Assembly: GCF_963662735.1 (NCBI RefSeq) | Contig: NZ_OY759744.1 | Location: 310,001-374,000 of the forward strand | DNA length: 64,000 bases | DNA from: an uncultured Methanoregula sp. | Lineage (GTDB): Archaea > Halobacteriota > Methanomicrobia > Methanomicrobiales > Methanospirillaceae | Reading direction: 5' to 3' | Shown here: piece after piece, positions 45,868 to 54,437 of the stretch | Layout: every line of letters starts with the position of its first letter | Numbering within the stretch: position 1 is the first letter of the stretch | Made by a program: the position numbers and the translations under genes | Notes under the pieces: model-generated | Told to the model about the DNA's origin: nothing | Databases searched by the model: none | What the model saw: only the letters and a program-made list of their open reading frames with translations

Positions 45868-46164
45868 TTATCGGTAAAAAAGGAGAGGAACGGATGGACA
45901 CCGCATACCTGTCAGGAAAAACGGGGTATGGTGTCCGGAGCGTGAATCTGTCCTCTTTTCCGATGCCCGGTATGCCGGAACAAGGAGGCCGGAGAGTCCG
46001 GTAGCAACAGTAAAGGCTGTCAGCTCACCGGATCCCTGGCCATTCCTTTCCGGAAGGTGCCCTTCTTCTTTCGTCTTTTCTGCAAATGCCAGAACCGCGA
46101 AGACCATCGAGAGCACCCCGAGCATAAGGATGGAGGTAACGAGTTGTTTTCGTTGTATGTTCAT
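45868..46164 (-). CDS. Small exported protein near tRNA-Cys genes
   Basis: 98 residues. MNIQRKQLVTSILMLGVLSMVF is a signal or anchor helix; a second hydrophobic stretch LTAFTVATGLSGLLVPAYR follows a polar linker. No family recognised. A TATA-like CTCTATATCACC lies on the minus strand at 46211-46222, and element 3 stands between this box and the start codon, as in the neighbouring tRNA genes, which supports a real transcript. The final codons run into a T-rich stretch, so the gene may end close to its terminator. No clear ribosome binding site. Confidence 0.5.
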   Translation of the reverse strand: MNIQRKQLVTSILMLGVLSMVFAVLAFAEKTKEEGHLPERNGQGSGELTAFTVATGLSGLLVPAYRASEKRTDSRSGHHTPFFLTGMRCPSVPLLFYR

Positions 46165-46177
46165 AATTCATTACTCA

Positions 46178-46191
46178 TTCACGAAAGTGAA
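46178..46191 (-). promoter_or_regulatory. TTCAC-N4-GTGAA element 3 (small exported gene)
   Basis: TTCACGAAAGTGAA, perfect five-base arms. It lies 14 bases before the start codon at 46164 and about 25 bases after the TATA-like box at 46211-46222. Confidence 0.55.
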
Positions 46192-46398
46192 CAGACAGAA
46201 TGAGACCGCCGGTGATATAGAGCGTGATTTTCCGACATATTTTGCCGCTATTTTGCAGAAAACATACAGCCTGCCGGATACAAGTCTGCCCGCGGGGTTT
46301 CAGCCATGATGGAAGTCATGTCGAAAAGAGCGTGACAAAGCCGGGATCCGGGAATTTCAGGAAAACCTGTTTTCTGGAATCATGAAAAAACAGAAGAG

Positions 46399-46469
46399 AG
46401 CCAACGCCCGGAATCGAACCGGGATACACTGATCTGCAGTCAGTTGCGTAGCCTTTCCGCCACATTGGC
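46399..46469 (-). tRNA. tRNA-Cys (anticodon GCA), copy 2
   Basis: 71 bases. Acceptor GCCAATG/CGTTGGC with one G-U pair, anticodon stem ACTGA/TCAGT around CTGCAGA (GCA), TpsiC arm CCCGGTTCGATTCCGGG, discriminator T. It differs from copy 1 in acceptor stem, anticodon stem and D arm, so it is not a recent copy. Two tRNA-Cys genes within 0.9 kb is unusual for a small archaeal genome. Confidence 0.95.
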
Positions 46470-46476
46470 ACGGATG

Positions 46477-46490
46477 TTCACGACTGTGAC
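46477..46490 (-). promoter_or_regulatory. TTCAC-N4-GTGAA element 4 (tRNA-Cys copy 2)
   Basis: TTCACGACTGTGAC, 12 of 14 bases equal to element 1, ending 8 bases before the tRNA 5' end and about 25-40 bases after the TATA box. Confidence 0.55.
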
Positions 46491-46513
46491 ATCACATACT
46501 ATCGTGGTCCTGC

Positions 46514-46526
46514 GAATTATATATAG
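46514..46526 (-). promoter_or_regulatory. TATA box of tRNA-Cys copy 2
   Basis: Read on the minus strand, CTATATATAATTC about 50 bases before the tRNA 5' end. Confidence 0.65.
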
Positions 46527-46618
46527 GATAATTTTCGGGCGGGTTTTGCCGCAATCTGCCCGTTTCACGCGTACCCGGTATAGGATCGCGATTCTGATCG
46601 GACTGCACAGCGAAATAC

Positions 46619-46632
46619 TTAACAATTGTGAA
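46619..46632 (+). promoter_or_regulatory. TTCAC-N4-GTGAA element 5 (winged-helix gene)
   Basis: TTAACAATTGTGAA, 12 of 14 bases equal to element 1, upstream of the small winged-helix gene. A GTATAGG stretch at about 46580-46586 could be its TATA box. Confidence 0.5.
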
Positions 46633-46635
46633 CGC

Positions 46636-46649
46636 CCAGTACGTACTGG
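46636..46649 (+). promoter_or_regulatory. Perfect 14-base palindrome upstream of winged-helix gene
   Basis: CCAGTACGTACTGG, fully symmetric, followed by GGTGATC and an ATG at 46659. A candidate autoregulatory operator of the downstream regulator. Confidence 0.5.
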
Positions 46650-46740
46650 TGATCCACTATGAGGGATCGTTTTTGTTGTAACTACCAATGAAACCATAAA
46701 AACAGGAACTATCGCACACCTGCCGCCATCGGCAAAACTC

Positions 46741-46941
46741 GTGTACAAAGTACTGGAAACAAGCGGCCAGCTGACCCAGAAGGATCTCATCCGCGAGACC
46801 ACCCTTCCGTCGCGAACCGTGCGCTATGCACTGGGCCGGCTCAAAGAAGAGCATGTCCTTGTGGAACGTTATTATTTCACGGACGCACGGCAAAGCCTGT
46901 ACGGACTCGATGTCCAGCAGCAGGAGAAGGTTACCGTATGA
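46741..46941 (+). CDS. Small winged-helix transcription regulator
   Basis: 66 residues from GTG 46741 (VYKVLETSGQLTQKDLIRET); this is a MarR/TrmB-like winged helix with LPSRTVRYALGRLKEEHVLV as recognition helix and YYFTDARQSLY as wing. The same frame is open upstream and reads AHLPPSAKL just before the GTG, which looks like the true conserved N-terminus, yet no standard start codon lies there. An ATG at 46659 behind a GGTGAT site is one frame off; removing one base of the T5 run at 46670-46674 would join them. It therefore may be frameshifted or start unusually. Its promoter has element 5 and a palindrome. Confidence 0.7.
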   Translation: MYKVLETSGQLTQKDLIRETTLPSRTVRYALGRLKEEHVLVERYYFTDARQSLYGLDVQQQEKVTV

Positions 46942-46996
46942 TGCGGCCCCACCGGAGACTGCTGCATCTCCTGAACAGATCCTGATTCCACAACAT

Positions 46997-47681
46997 TCAT
47001 TCTTTCGGAGGGGACGATGACGTCCCCTGCTTCTTTTTCAGCCGCTCGATGAGATCTAATGCCTTCTGCTTTGCCACCCTTTCCCCGTCATCACCCGGCT
47101 CGGACCAGGGCTGCATCACATTCCAGGTAAGTTTCCCGCTCAGGGGAGGTTCCGAAAATGCACCGGGATCGAAGAGCATCTGCCCCCGGAACTCCACGGG
47201 TTGTTCTTGGAAGCACGACCACACGGCTTTGCGTATTACGGATTCGTCCTGGAACTGGCAGTCGACAAGAGTCACCTGCTCACGGAACCGCTGGATGAAC
47301 TCTGACGGGACATTATAGAGTACCGCTGAGAGCCCCGTTGTCCCGATGATCCCCTTCTTCTCATCCACCCCGTTTTTCAAGAGCGCCTTGATGGCATCGC
47401 CGGTTTTATGCCCTTCAGACTCCGGGCCCCCAAGAATAAGGTACCGGATATTCGGGTTTGCAACAATATTGCAGATAACTTTCTCGATACCGATATTGGC
47501 GGTCTGCAGGGTCCCGGAGAGGGCGGCACCGGTTTCCACGCCGGTCCGGACGAGTTTTTCGATCTCCTGAGGGATTGCTTCGGCATCTGTAGTAAGGATG
47601 ATGATCACGGCTGCAGGGGAATAATCGTTCCCCCGCAGGTACCGTCCCTCTTCAGGAGGATATTCCGGGTGGGGTTTTACT

Positions 47682-47689
<8 letters not shown>
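46997..47689 (-). CDS. MtrA-like corrinoid protein, in arsenic operon
   Basis: 230 residues, homologous to subunit A of tetrahydromethanopterin S-methyltransferase: ALSGTLQTANIGIEKVICN, NPNIRYLILGGPESEGHKTG and EKKGIIGTTGLSAVLYN. His94 in the EGHKTG segment matches the lower axial cobalamin ligand of MtrA. There is no C-terminal membrane anchor and no other mtr gene nearby, so it is not part of the main energy-conserving enzyme. It overlaps arsC by 8 bases and is the last gene of the arsenic operon; a methyl-transfer role toward arsenic is a hypothesis. ATG 47689 is chosen from two upstream Met options. Confidence 0.88.
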
Positions 47690-48101
<412 letters not shown>

Positions 48102-48119
48102 GATACCACCCTTATTCCT

Positions 48120-49196
48120 TCACCGCACCGAGGGGCTGCATGTCCCGTCATTCTTTCCGCCATACCATTTCGTCCTGAGCCAGAGCGAGACATTGACAAG
48201 ACCGATCAGCACCGGTACTTCTACGAGCGGTCCGATGACCGTTGCAAATGCCGCCGGCGACGCGATGCCGAACACCGCGATGGCAACCGCAATCGCGAGC
48301 TCGAAATTGTTGGATGCAGCCGTGAACGAGAGCGATGCCGACTTCTGGTAATCGACCCCGAGACGCCAGGACATCCAGAAGCTTGCAAAGAACATGATGA
48401 CGAAGTAGAAGAGCAGCGGGATCGCGACCCGCACAACATCGAACGGCACGTTCACGATGTACTCGCCCTTGAGGGAGAACATCACGATGATCGTGAAGAG
48501 GAGTGCAACGAGCGTGATCGGCGAGATCTTCGGGATGAACACCTGCTCGTACCAGGCCTTTGACTTTACGCGGAGCAGGACATACCGGGTGACCATCCCG
48601 GCAATGAACGGGATACCGAGGTAGACAAAGACACTCTCTGCGATCTGGAGGATCGTGATCGAGACCGCGGACCCGGCCCCGATGCCGAGCAGCGGGGGCA
48701 GGTACGTGATGAAGAACCAGGCATAGACCGAGTAGAAGAAGACCTGGAAGAGCGAGTTCATCCCCACGATGGCGGCGCAGTACTCGCAGTCGCCTTCAGC
48801 CAGATCGTTCCAGACGATCACCATGGCAATGCACCGGGCGATCCCGACAAGGATCAGACCGTACATGAACATCGGCTGGTCGCGGAGGAAGACCACGGCG
48901 AGGACAAACATCAGGACCGGCCCCACGATCCAGTTCTGGACTATGGACAGGCCGAGGATTTTTTTGTTCTGGAAGACTCGCCCCAGTTCCTCGTATTTCA
49001 CCTTTGCGAGCGGCGGGTACATCATGAGGATGAGCCCAATGGCAATCGGGATCGATGTTGTCCCAATCGAAAGGCCGGTGATCAGCGCGGGTACTGATGG
49101 GGAAAAGTACCCGATGGCGATACCGGCCGCCATGGCAAGGAAGATCCAGAGCGTGAGGTACCGGTCAAGGAACGCGAGCTGTTTTGTCGTGGTCAT
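48120..49196 (-). CDS. ACR3-type arsenite efflux transporter
   Basis: 358 residues, ten hydrophobic helices. Exports arsenite across the cytoplasmic membrane. [58 protein letters not shown] (with the essential Cys) and [16 protein letters not shown] are characteristic of ACR3. The ATG at 49196 has GGTGA upstream; a longer frame start at 49238 overlaps the permease gene and is less likely. Followed by arsC. Confidence 0.94.
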   Translation of the reverse strand: MTTTKQLAFLDRYLTLWIFLAMAAGIAIGYFSPSVPALITGLSIGTTSIPIAIGLILMMYPPLAKVKYEELGRVFQNKKILGLSIVQNWIVGPVLMFVLAVVFLRDQPMFMYGLILVGIARCIAMVIVWNDLAEGDCEYCAAIVGMNSLFQVFFYSVYAWFFITYLPPLLGIGAGSAVSITILQIAESVFVYLGIPFIAGMVTRYVLLRVKSKAWYEQVFIPKISPITLVALLFTIIVMFSLKGEYIVNVPFDVVRVAIPLLFYFVIMFFASFWMSWRLGVDYQKSASLSFTAASNNFELAIAVAIAVFGIASPAAFATVIGPLVEVPVLIGLVNVSLWLRTKWYGGKNDGTCSPSVR

Positions 49197-49221
49197 GCCT
49201 TTTTCACCAGAATACTTTTTT

Positions 49222-50181
49222 TTATCCCAGAATCGCATTAAACAAATACCCTGTCATGGTGATCGCCAGGAACATGATTCCGACAAAGATTGCGAGAAGC
49301 TTGACCTTGATCACTTTCCGGAGGATAATCAGTTCGGGCAGGGATAGCCCGATGACGGCCATCATGAACGCGAGGGCCGTTCCCATTGCCATGCCTTTTG
49401 CTGTCAGGACCTGCATGATCGGGATCATACCTGCTGCGTTCGAATAGAGCGGAATGCCTACGAGCACTGCTATCGGGACGGCAAGCGGATTGCCCGGGCC
49501 GGCGATGCTGGCGAGGAAATCTGCCGGGGCATAGCCGTGGATGATCGCACCTATGGCGATACCGATGGCAATGTAGGGAAGGACCGTGAGCGTAATGCTC
49601 TTCGATTCGCTGATAGCAAACAGGATCCGCTCCCTCCAGGTCATCGGTTTCTCAACCTGGTCGTGGAGCTTGCACTTGTACACAAACTCCTCGACCTCGC
49701 CTTCGAGATGGAGGCGCCCGATGATGATACCGGCTACGATCGCGATGACGAGACCGGAGACGATGTAGATGAGGGCGATCTGCCAGCCGAACATCGCGAG
49801 CAGCATGGCAGCTGCAACTTCATTGATGAGTGGCGAGGCAATCAGGAACGAGAACGTTATACCGAGCGGCACACCACTCTCGACAAACCCGATAAAGAGC
49901 GGGACTGCCGAGCAGGAGCAGAACGGCGTAGGGATACCGAGGAGGGCGGCGAGTACATTGCCAACCCCTTCACTGCGTCCTGCCACCAGCTTCTTCACTC
50001 GCTGCGGAGTGATGAAGGTCCGGATAATGGCGATACCGAAGACCACAACGGCAAGGAGCAGCGAAACCCAGATGATGTCGTTGACAAAGAAATTCACGGA
50101 TGAGGCCAGTGGAGTTCCCTGCGCAATCCCGAGAAGCGAATAGGTCACCCAGTCGGCAAAGAGTTGTAAATAATTCTGCAT
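49222..50181 (-). CDS. ArsP-like permease (DUF318 family)
   Basis: 319 residues, about eight transmembrane helices. The motif [17 protein letters not shown] near residue 85 is the Cys-rich site of the DUF318/ArsP permeases; ArsP proteins export trivalent organic arsenicals such as methylarsenite. Other members of the family have no known substrate, so the call is by family plus context. [14 protein letters not shown] in the second half is a conserved repeat of the helix pair. It sits between DfsP (4 bases upstream) and ACR3 (25 bases downstream). Confidence 0.88.
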   Translation of the reverse strand: MQNYLQLFADWVTYSLLGIAQGTPLASSVNFFVNDIIWVSLLLAVVVFGIAIIRTFITPQRVKKLVAGRSEGVGNVLAALLGIPTPFCSCSAVPLFIGFVESGVPLGITFSFLIASPLINEVAAAMLLAMFGWQIALIYIVSGLVIAIVAGIIIGRLHLEGEVEEFVYKCKLHDQVEKPMTWRERILFAISESKSITLTVLPYIAIGIAIGAIIHGYAPADFLASIAGPGNPLAVPIAVLVGIPLYSNAAGMIPIMQVLTAKGMAMGTALAFMMAVIGLSLPELIILRKVIKVKLLAIFVGIMFLAITMTGYLFNAILG

Positions 50182-50185
50182 AGTG

Positions 50186-50875
50186 TTATCCTCCGGTTAT
50201 TTTCTGATCGATAATTTTCTCCATCTCATCGGTGAATGATTTCACCCGGGCGCCAGCCGCCGGCGAGACCGCACTGATTGCATGGACCAGTTCCCGGGCA
50301 TGAAGCAGCCCCGCGATCTCCTTGTCGCAGGTCTTGCCGAAACGGGGCGCCCGGCAGAAATGGCAGATCCGCAGGCCGTAGTGCTGGAGCTGTTCCGGGC
50401 TGAGCTGTGTCCCGTGCAGTTCTGCGCTTGCCGCTACTGTCGAGCCGCACGGTGAACCCCGGATCACCTTCACGTTCTCGATAGTGCCGTCTTCCTGCAC
50501 GTTCACCTCGAACGAGGGTCTCCCGAATACTTTTGCATACTCATTGATTGCCGGCACCCAGGTGTTGTCCTCCAGCGAGCACATGGTCGGGGGTGCAATG
50601 ATATCCTCATTGATGGCCTTTGCCTGCCGGAGGAACCCGGGTCCGAAACTGACCCCGAGGATCACCGGTTTCTTCTTCTCGATGATCGCGAGGGCGACAT
50701 CCGGGTGGCGGACATACGAGATGTAGAGGTCGCATTCCGGAAGGTTCAGTTCGAGATCGTCAACCATGATGCTCTGCGGGAACGGCGCCATGATCCATTC
50801 GGTCGGGAACCGTTCACGTATGACCTCAAAGGCACGGTCCCCGAATTTTCCATCACTGACAATGCCGATCTTCAT
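50186..50875 (-). CDS. DUF166 family protein (DfsP type)
   Basis: 229 residues. MKIGIVSDGKFGDRAFEVI, YVRHPDVALAIIEKK, PPTMCSLEDN and VIRGSPCGSTVAAS are typical of the DUF166 family, known as DfsP in some annotations because the Cys in the SPCGS region is selenocysteine in some members. Here it is an ordinary Cys codon. Other Cys pairs occur at CHFCRAPRFGKTCD. The biochemical role is unknown; location in an arsenic operon suggests binding of arsenic, selenium or sulfur compounds (inference). Overlaps the upstream DGC gene by 4 bases. Confidence 0.8.
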   Translation of the reverse strand: MKIGIVSDGKFGDRAFEVIRERFPTEWIMAPFPQSIMVDDLELNLPECDLYISYVRHPDVALAIIEKKKPVILGVSFGPGFLRQAKAINEDIIAPPTMCSLEDNTWVPAINEYAKVFGRPSFEVNVQEDGTIENVKVIRGSPCGSTVAASAELHGTQLSPEQLQHYGLRICHFCRAPRFGKTCDKEIAGLLHARELVHAISAVSPAAGARVKSFTDEMEKIIDQKITGG

Positions 50876-51225
50876 GAAGATCTTTCCTGAGTTCCTGCCG
50901 TAACTGCACGGACAAGCTTTTCGATCTCATGATAATGCACATCCGCCATCCCGTTCTTTTCGATACCCAGGTCAGTTGCGATGATATGGTGGTGCGGGGC
51001 GACCGTTGTTGCCGCAAGTTTCTTTGTTGCGCAGCAGTCATGGCATCCGTCGATGACGATAACCCGGTCCGCATCGCGAACCTCGTCTTCCAGCGATGCG
51101 GCGGACTTCTTCACGTGTGTCCACTGGTAGCGGCCCGGATGCTTCTGCATCAGGGCAAGGGCCGCCTGCGTCGTGAGTTTCCCGGTATTCGAGATACCGG
51201 AGCAGGTAACGAGTACGAAGGTCAT
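50872..51225 (-). CDS. DGC-domain putative zinc-binding protein, copy 1
   Basis: 117 residues. VTCSGISNTGKLTTQAALALM and VIVIDGCHDCCATKKLAA give the DGC domain (Asp-Gly-Cys-x-x-Cys). The Cys set is suited to zinc or soft metalloids. It is one of two DGC genes in a row; the other is 21 bases upstream. Nothing beyond the family is known to me; expected to be cytoplasmic. Confidence 0.85.
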   Translation of the reverse strand: MTFVLVTCSGISNTGKLTTQAALALMQKHPGRYQWTHVKKSAASLEDEVRDADRVIVIDGCHDCCATKKLAATTVAPHHHIIATDLGIEKNGMADVHYHEIEKLVRAVTAGTQERSS

Positions 51226-51246
51226 TGCAGAAGATCCACGAGGGTA

Positions 51247-51708
51247 TCAGCAGGTCCCGTTGCATCCGCAACCGCAGCCGTCTTTCCCACCGGTTTTCTT
51301 GTCGGGATTTGCAGTACTCTTTACCCGGCCGTCTCCACTCCAGCACGCAGCAACGATCTTCTCGATGTCGTCATTCGTGTAGGATTTCGAAGGTCCTTTG
51401 GTGATACCGAGTTCGGTCATGACCAGGTGCTGTCCTGCTGCAACTCCCTGTGCACCGGCAATCTTCTTTGCGCAGAGCATCGGGCAGCCATCGAGGATGA
51501 CAACTTCATCGGCATTCTGTGCGTTCGCGATCAGGTTTTCAGCACCGATCGCAAGCAGCGAAGCGCAGGCTATACTCCCATACCCCTCTTCAGTCAGCTG
51601 GAGGGCTGCAAGGTTGGTCAGTTGTCCGACATTTGCCTGCCCGGCGCAGGGAAAGATGATCCTTTTGGGTTCGTTTGCTCCACATGAACATGTTGCTTTT
51701 TCTGTCAT
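51247..51708 (-). CDS. DGC-domain putative zinc-binding protein, copy 2, with Cys-rich tail
   Basis: 153 residues. ATCSCGANEPKRIIFPCAGQANVG at the start (13 cysteines in total) and VVILDGCPMLCAKKIAGA form the DGC domain; the C-terminus ends KDGCGCGCNGTC, an added metal-binding tail not present in copy 1. The ATG at 51708 has GGAG eight bases upstream; a GTG at 51717 overlaps the thioredoxin stop. Expected to bind zinc, arsenite or copper-like ions (inference). Confidence 0.85.
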   Translation of the reverse strand: MTEKATCSCGANEPKRIIFPCAGQANVGQLTNLAALQLTEEGYGSIACASLLAIGAENLIANAQNADEVVILDGCPMLCAKKIAGAQGVAAGQHLVMTELGITKGPSKSYTNDDIEKIVAACWSGDGRVKSTANPDKKTGGKDGCGCGCNGTC

Positions 51709-51713
51709 TTTTT

Positions 51714-51950
51714 TCACTCCGTCAACATTTTCTTGATCTCATTTACGTCAGGTATCCGGCTTTCCGCCCTTTTTTCTCCATTGATGAAGAGCGCCGGCGG
51801 GAGCATGACACCATGGCCGACAATTTCGGCAAGATCCTCGACTTTGACGAGCTCCGCCGTGATCTTCAGATCCTTTACTGCCTGCTCGGCATTGGCAAAG
51901 AGACGCTTGCACTTTGCACAGCCGCTTCCGAATACTTCGATTTTTGTCAT
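51714..51950 (-). CDS. Thioredoxin-like redox protein (CxxC)
   Basis: 78 residues. EVFGSGCAKCKRLFANAEQAV is the active-site CxxC of the small archaeal thioredoxin-like family; MLPPALFINGEKRAESRIP has the cis-proline. It could donate electrons to ArsC or reduce the cysteines of neighbours. It ends 6 bases before the DGC copy 2 ATG, and starts 30 bases after the small Cys-rich protein. Confidence 0.9.
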   Translation of the reverse strand: MTKIEVFGSGCAKCKRLFANAEQAVKDLKITAELVKVEDLAEIVGHGVMLPPALFINGEKRAESRIPDVNEIKKMLTE

Positions 51951-51980
51951 GAGGTCTACCAGGAAGCCGGTTATTTTATT

Positions 51981-52244
51981 TTACTGTCTCACCGGCGATT
52001 TTTTGTATTCTTCAAAGATTACGCGAGAATATGCACTCTCGACATTCGGGGGAATGTAATTGTACACCTTTATTCGTTTGAGAAGTGCAGCCTGGATCTC
52101 CGGCTCGCTTTTTTGGTCCTGCATCCTTGTTTCGGCAATGCACTCATCGAGCATACAGATCCCGGTCGGAATCCCGTTGATCGGGATTTGCCGGATACGC
52201 CGCAATGCATCGGCAGCACAGCAGGGTATGTTGTCGTTTCTCAT
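51981..52244 (-). CDS. Small Cys-containing protein at head of arsenic operon
   Basis: 87 residues. MRNDNIPCCAADALRRIRQIP, then GIPTGICMLDECIAE and LLKRIKVYNYIPPNVESAY. The Cys-Cys pair and the following two cysteines could bind metal or arsenite. No family recognised with confidence. It is the first gene of the minus-strand arsenic operon, directly facing arsR across a 115-base control region, so it is probably arsenite-induced. Confidence 0.7.
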   Translation of the reverse strand: MRNDNIPCCAADALRRIRQIPINGIPTGICMLDECIAETRMQDQKSEPEIQAALLKRIKVYNYIPPNVESAYSRVIFEEYKKSPVRQ

Positions 52245-52359
52245 CTCTCATCACCTGATAACGGGTTTTGATCCACTCAATAATTTGTAATTTCAAATTT
52301 TGTTGAATTAACATAAACAAGGCAAGATTATATATCTTTGCATTTCAGATTAGTTTGAA
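52245..52359. promoter_or_regulatory. arsR / arsenic operon control region
   Basis: 115 bases between divergent genes. It has a TATA box ATTATATATC near 52327-52336 for arsR and two dyads: TTCAA-N6-TTGAA near 52293-52308 and ATTTCA-N8-TGAAAT overlapping the arsR start codon at 52343-52362. These are likely ArsR operators. arsR is probably leaderless, since its ATG lies 28 bases after the centre of the TATA box. Confidence 0.55.
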
Positions 52360-52743
52360 ATGAAACGGAAAACAATATCCTGCTGCGGGACGGCGGCACA
52401 AGAAGGAGATCCGGTATCGGAGATTCCGGAGCAGATCCAGGCTGAGCTCGATGCAATCGGCGGGTTGGATGCTCTCGCCAGCCGCATCCCTTCGCAGGAA
52501 CAGCTTGAAGAGCGAAGCAGGATCTACCATGCGCTTTCCGACCCGCTCCGGCTCACCATCCTCCATATCATCAAAGATCAGCCGCTCTGCGTCTGCGTCA
52601 TCAACCGGTTCATGCGCCTTGCCGGCTCAAAACTTTCCTACCACCTGAACATTTTGAAAGAAAATGGTCTTATTGAAGGCGAGTATCACGGCAACTGGAT
52701 CATTTACTCGCTGACCGAGACCGGACGGGAATTTATCAGGTAA
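52360..52743 (+). CDS. arsR: ArsR-type arsenic-responsive repressor
   Basis: 127 residues. SRIYHALSDPLRLTILHIIK and the winged helix AGSKLSYHLNILKENGLIEGE are ArsR family; the sensor site is PLCVCVINRF, the Cys-Val-Cys of the arsenite-binding loop. An extra N-terminal arm of about 45 residues contains a Cys-Cys-Gly pair that may supply the third thiolate, as in other As(III) sensors (inference). It is divergent from the arsenic genes. T-free sequence follows; the next gene has its own promoter. Confidence 0.92.
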   Translation: MKRKTISCCGTAAQEGDPVSEIPEQIQAELDAIGGLDALASRIPSQEQLEERSRIYHALSDPLRLTILHIIKDQPLCVCVINRFMRLAGSKLSYHLNILKENGLIEGEYHGNWIIYSLTETGREFIR

Positions 52744-52907
52744 TTGCCACTCTGTTGCAATGCTCCAGGGCTTATCAAAACATGCAGCAGGAGAATCGTT
52801 TCCCATCCGGTTTTCAAGGGAATCATACTCGCATTGACTCCTGCGGTTTCCATTTTTCATCCGATAAAAAATTTGACACTTTTACCCCGTGAAATTGCTC
52901 CTTTGTA

Positions 52908-52920
52908 AAGTTATTTATAA
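52908..52920 (+). promoter_or_regulatory. TATA box of FmdE gene
   Basis: TATTTATAACAAC-type sequence (AGTTATTTATAAC) about 27-30 bases before the ATG at 52943, with GAGGTAT at 52931-52937 as ribosome binding site. Confidence 0.5.
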
Positions 52921-52942
52921 CAACTGCAATGAGGTATCACCC

Positions 52943-53581
52943 ATGGCAACTTCAGAAAAAGTTGAAATACCGCAGGGAGTCTGGGACTTCCATGGGCATA
53001 TCTGCCCGTTCATGCCGATCGGATACCGGATGGGACTGGTCGCCATGCGGGAACTGGGCGTCTCGCACATCGGGGACCACGGGGCCTTCGGCCTCTCCGA
53101 GATGGGCGTCGGGCACCCGCAGACCTGTATGATCGACGGCTTCATGGCAGTCACCGGCTGCACGTACGGGAAACTCATGATGGAACGGCTCAATTACGGG
53201 AAAGTCGCGTGTCTCCTCGTGGTTCCCGGCAAGGGAGCAGTCCGTGTATACCTGAAATCGGAGTTCCAGGACGCTCTTGGCAAGCAGGAATTTTTCGCGT
53301 ACCGCAAGAAAGGTATCGAGCCATCGCAGGTTCCGGCTGATGTGGTGAAGAACGTTGTGGATGTTGTCCTGACAGCAACGGAATCCGAGATGTTCACGGT
53401 AACGAAACTCCCGGACTTCACCTTCAGCCGCCCGAAAGGTTCGTTTAACAAGACAAAGTGCAGCAAATGCGGCGAGTATGTCTTCGAGCGCTACGTGCGG
53501 ATGGTGGACGGCAAGCCGGAATGCATTCCCTGTTCGGGATATGACCAGACCTGGGTGAACGTCCTGAAAGGCGCACAGTAA
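52943..53581 (+). CDS. FmdE family protein with C-terminal zinc ribbon
   Basis: 212 residues. GVWDFHGHICPFMPIGYRMG is the FmdE metal-site region (GHICP), followed by HIGDHGAFGLSEMGVGHPQT and CMIDGFMAVTGCTYG; the C-terminus is a zinc ribbon CSKCGEYVFERYVRMVDGKPECIPC. FmdE-type proteins occur with molybdenum/tungsten formylmethanofuran dehydrogenases but many are free; function is uncertain. The ATG at 52943 is chosen because GAGGTAT lies six bases before it, giving a normal family start; a longer frame from 52889 is not credible. tauE/safE follows 11 bases after the stop. Confidence 0.9.
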   Translation: MATSEKVEIPQGVWDFHGHICPFMPIGYRMGLVAMRELGVSHIGDHGAFGLSEMGVGHPQTCMIDGFMAVTGCTYGKLMMERLNYGKVACLLVVPGKGAVRVYLKSEFQDALGKQEFFAYRKKGIEPSQVPADVVKNVVDVVLTATESEMFTVTKLPDFTFSRPKGSFNKTKCSKCGEYVFERYVRMVDGKPECIPCSGYDQTWVNVLKGAQ

Positions 53582-53592
53582 ACCGGTGAGCA

Positions 53593-54366
53593 ATGGACAG
53601 CACCCTCCTGATTGCCATCGCGGCGGTCTTCATCGTCTCCATTATTTTCTCGATGTTCGGGCAGGGAGGCGGATCGCTCTACACCCCGATCCTCTACCTG
53701 CTGGGTTTCGCGGCGCTGACTTCGATCTCAACATCGCTCGTGCTCAATCTCATTACGGCGCTGTCCGCATCGATCGTGTATTACCGGTCAAATCTCGTCG
53801 ATATCCGGTTTGCGCTCTGGTTTGTACCGGGAATCTGCCTGGGTGCGTTCATTGGCGGGGTGATGGCAGCGTACATCAACCCCGCTCTCCTGATGTGGCT
53901 GTTCGTCATCTTCCTTATCGGTGCAGGGGCGCGGATGATCTACACGTACTGGGAGAAGTCGCCCCCCGAGGGTGCCTGCCCGGTGAAGTTTTCCAGGGGG
54001 ATGTATGCCCTTATCGTAGCGTTCAGTTTTGTTGTGGGCATTATCTCCGGTCTTCTTGGGGTGGGCGGGGGGATCCTGATTGTTCCGTTCCTGATATTCC
54101 TCTGCCGGTATCCCACCAAGAATTCCGCCGGGGCGGTCAGTTTTATCGTCATCTTCTCGTCCCTGTTCGGCGTATTCGGGCACCTGACAAGCGGCGGCTT
54201 CGACATCCCCCTCATTATTGGCTGTGCAGTCGCTGTCGTTATCGGTGCAACGATAGGTGCAAGAAGCATGGTGAAGATATCAAGCGGGTACATCAAGGCG
54301 GGGTTCGGGGTGATCCTCCTCGTATTCGCGGTTCAGCTCATCCTGAAGCTGATGCATGTTATGTAA
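53593..54366 (+). CDS. TauE/SafE family exporter
   Basis: 257 residues with about eight transmembrane helices. IFSMFGQGGGSLYTPIL at the start and GIISGLLGVGGGILIVPFLIF in the second half are the paired Gly-rich repeats of the family, which exports sulfite, sulfolactate or other organic anions. Substrate here unknown. It begins 11 bases after the FmdE stop with GGTGA upstream, so it shares that transcript. The 71 bases to the convergent gene at 54438 contain no clear terminator. Confidence 0.9.
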   Translation: MDSTLLIAIAAVFIVSIIFSMFGQGGGSLYTPILYLLGFAALTSISTSLVLNLITALSASIVYYRSNLVDIRFALWFVPGICLGAFIGGVMAAYINPALLMWLFVIFLIGAGARMIYTYWEKSPPEGACPVKFSRGMYALIVAFSFVVGIISGLLGVGGGILIVPFLIFLCRYPTKNSAGAVSFIVIFSSLFGVFGHLTSGGFDIPLIIGCAVAVVIGATIGARSMVKISSGYIKAGFGVILLVFAVQLILKLMHVM

Positions 54367-54437
54367 CGTTCCGGCGGCTGCGGGGAATAAAAAATGTGGC
54401 AGGGGACAGCTCTCCTGCCCGGCTTGTTATTTTTCGA

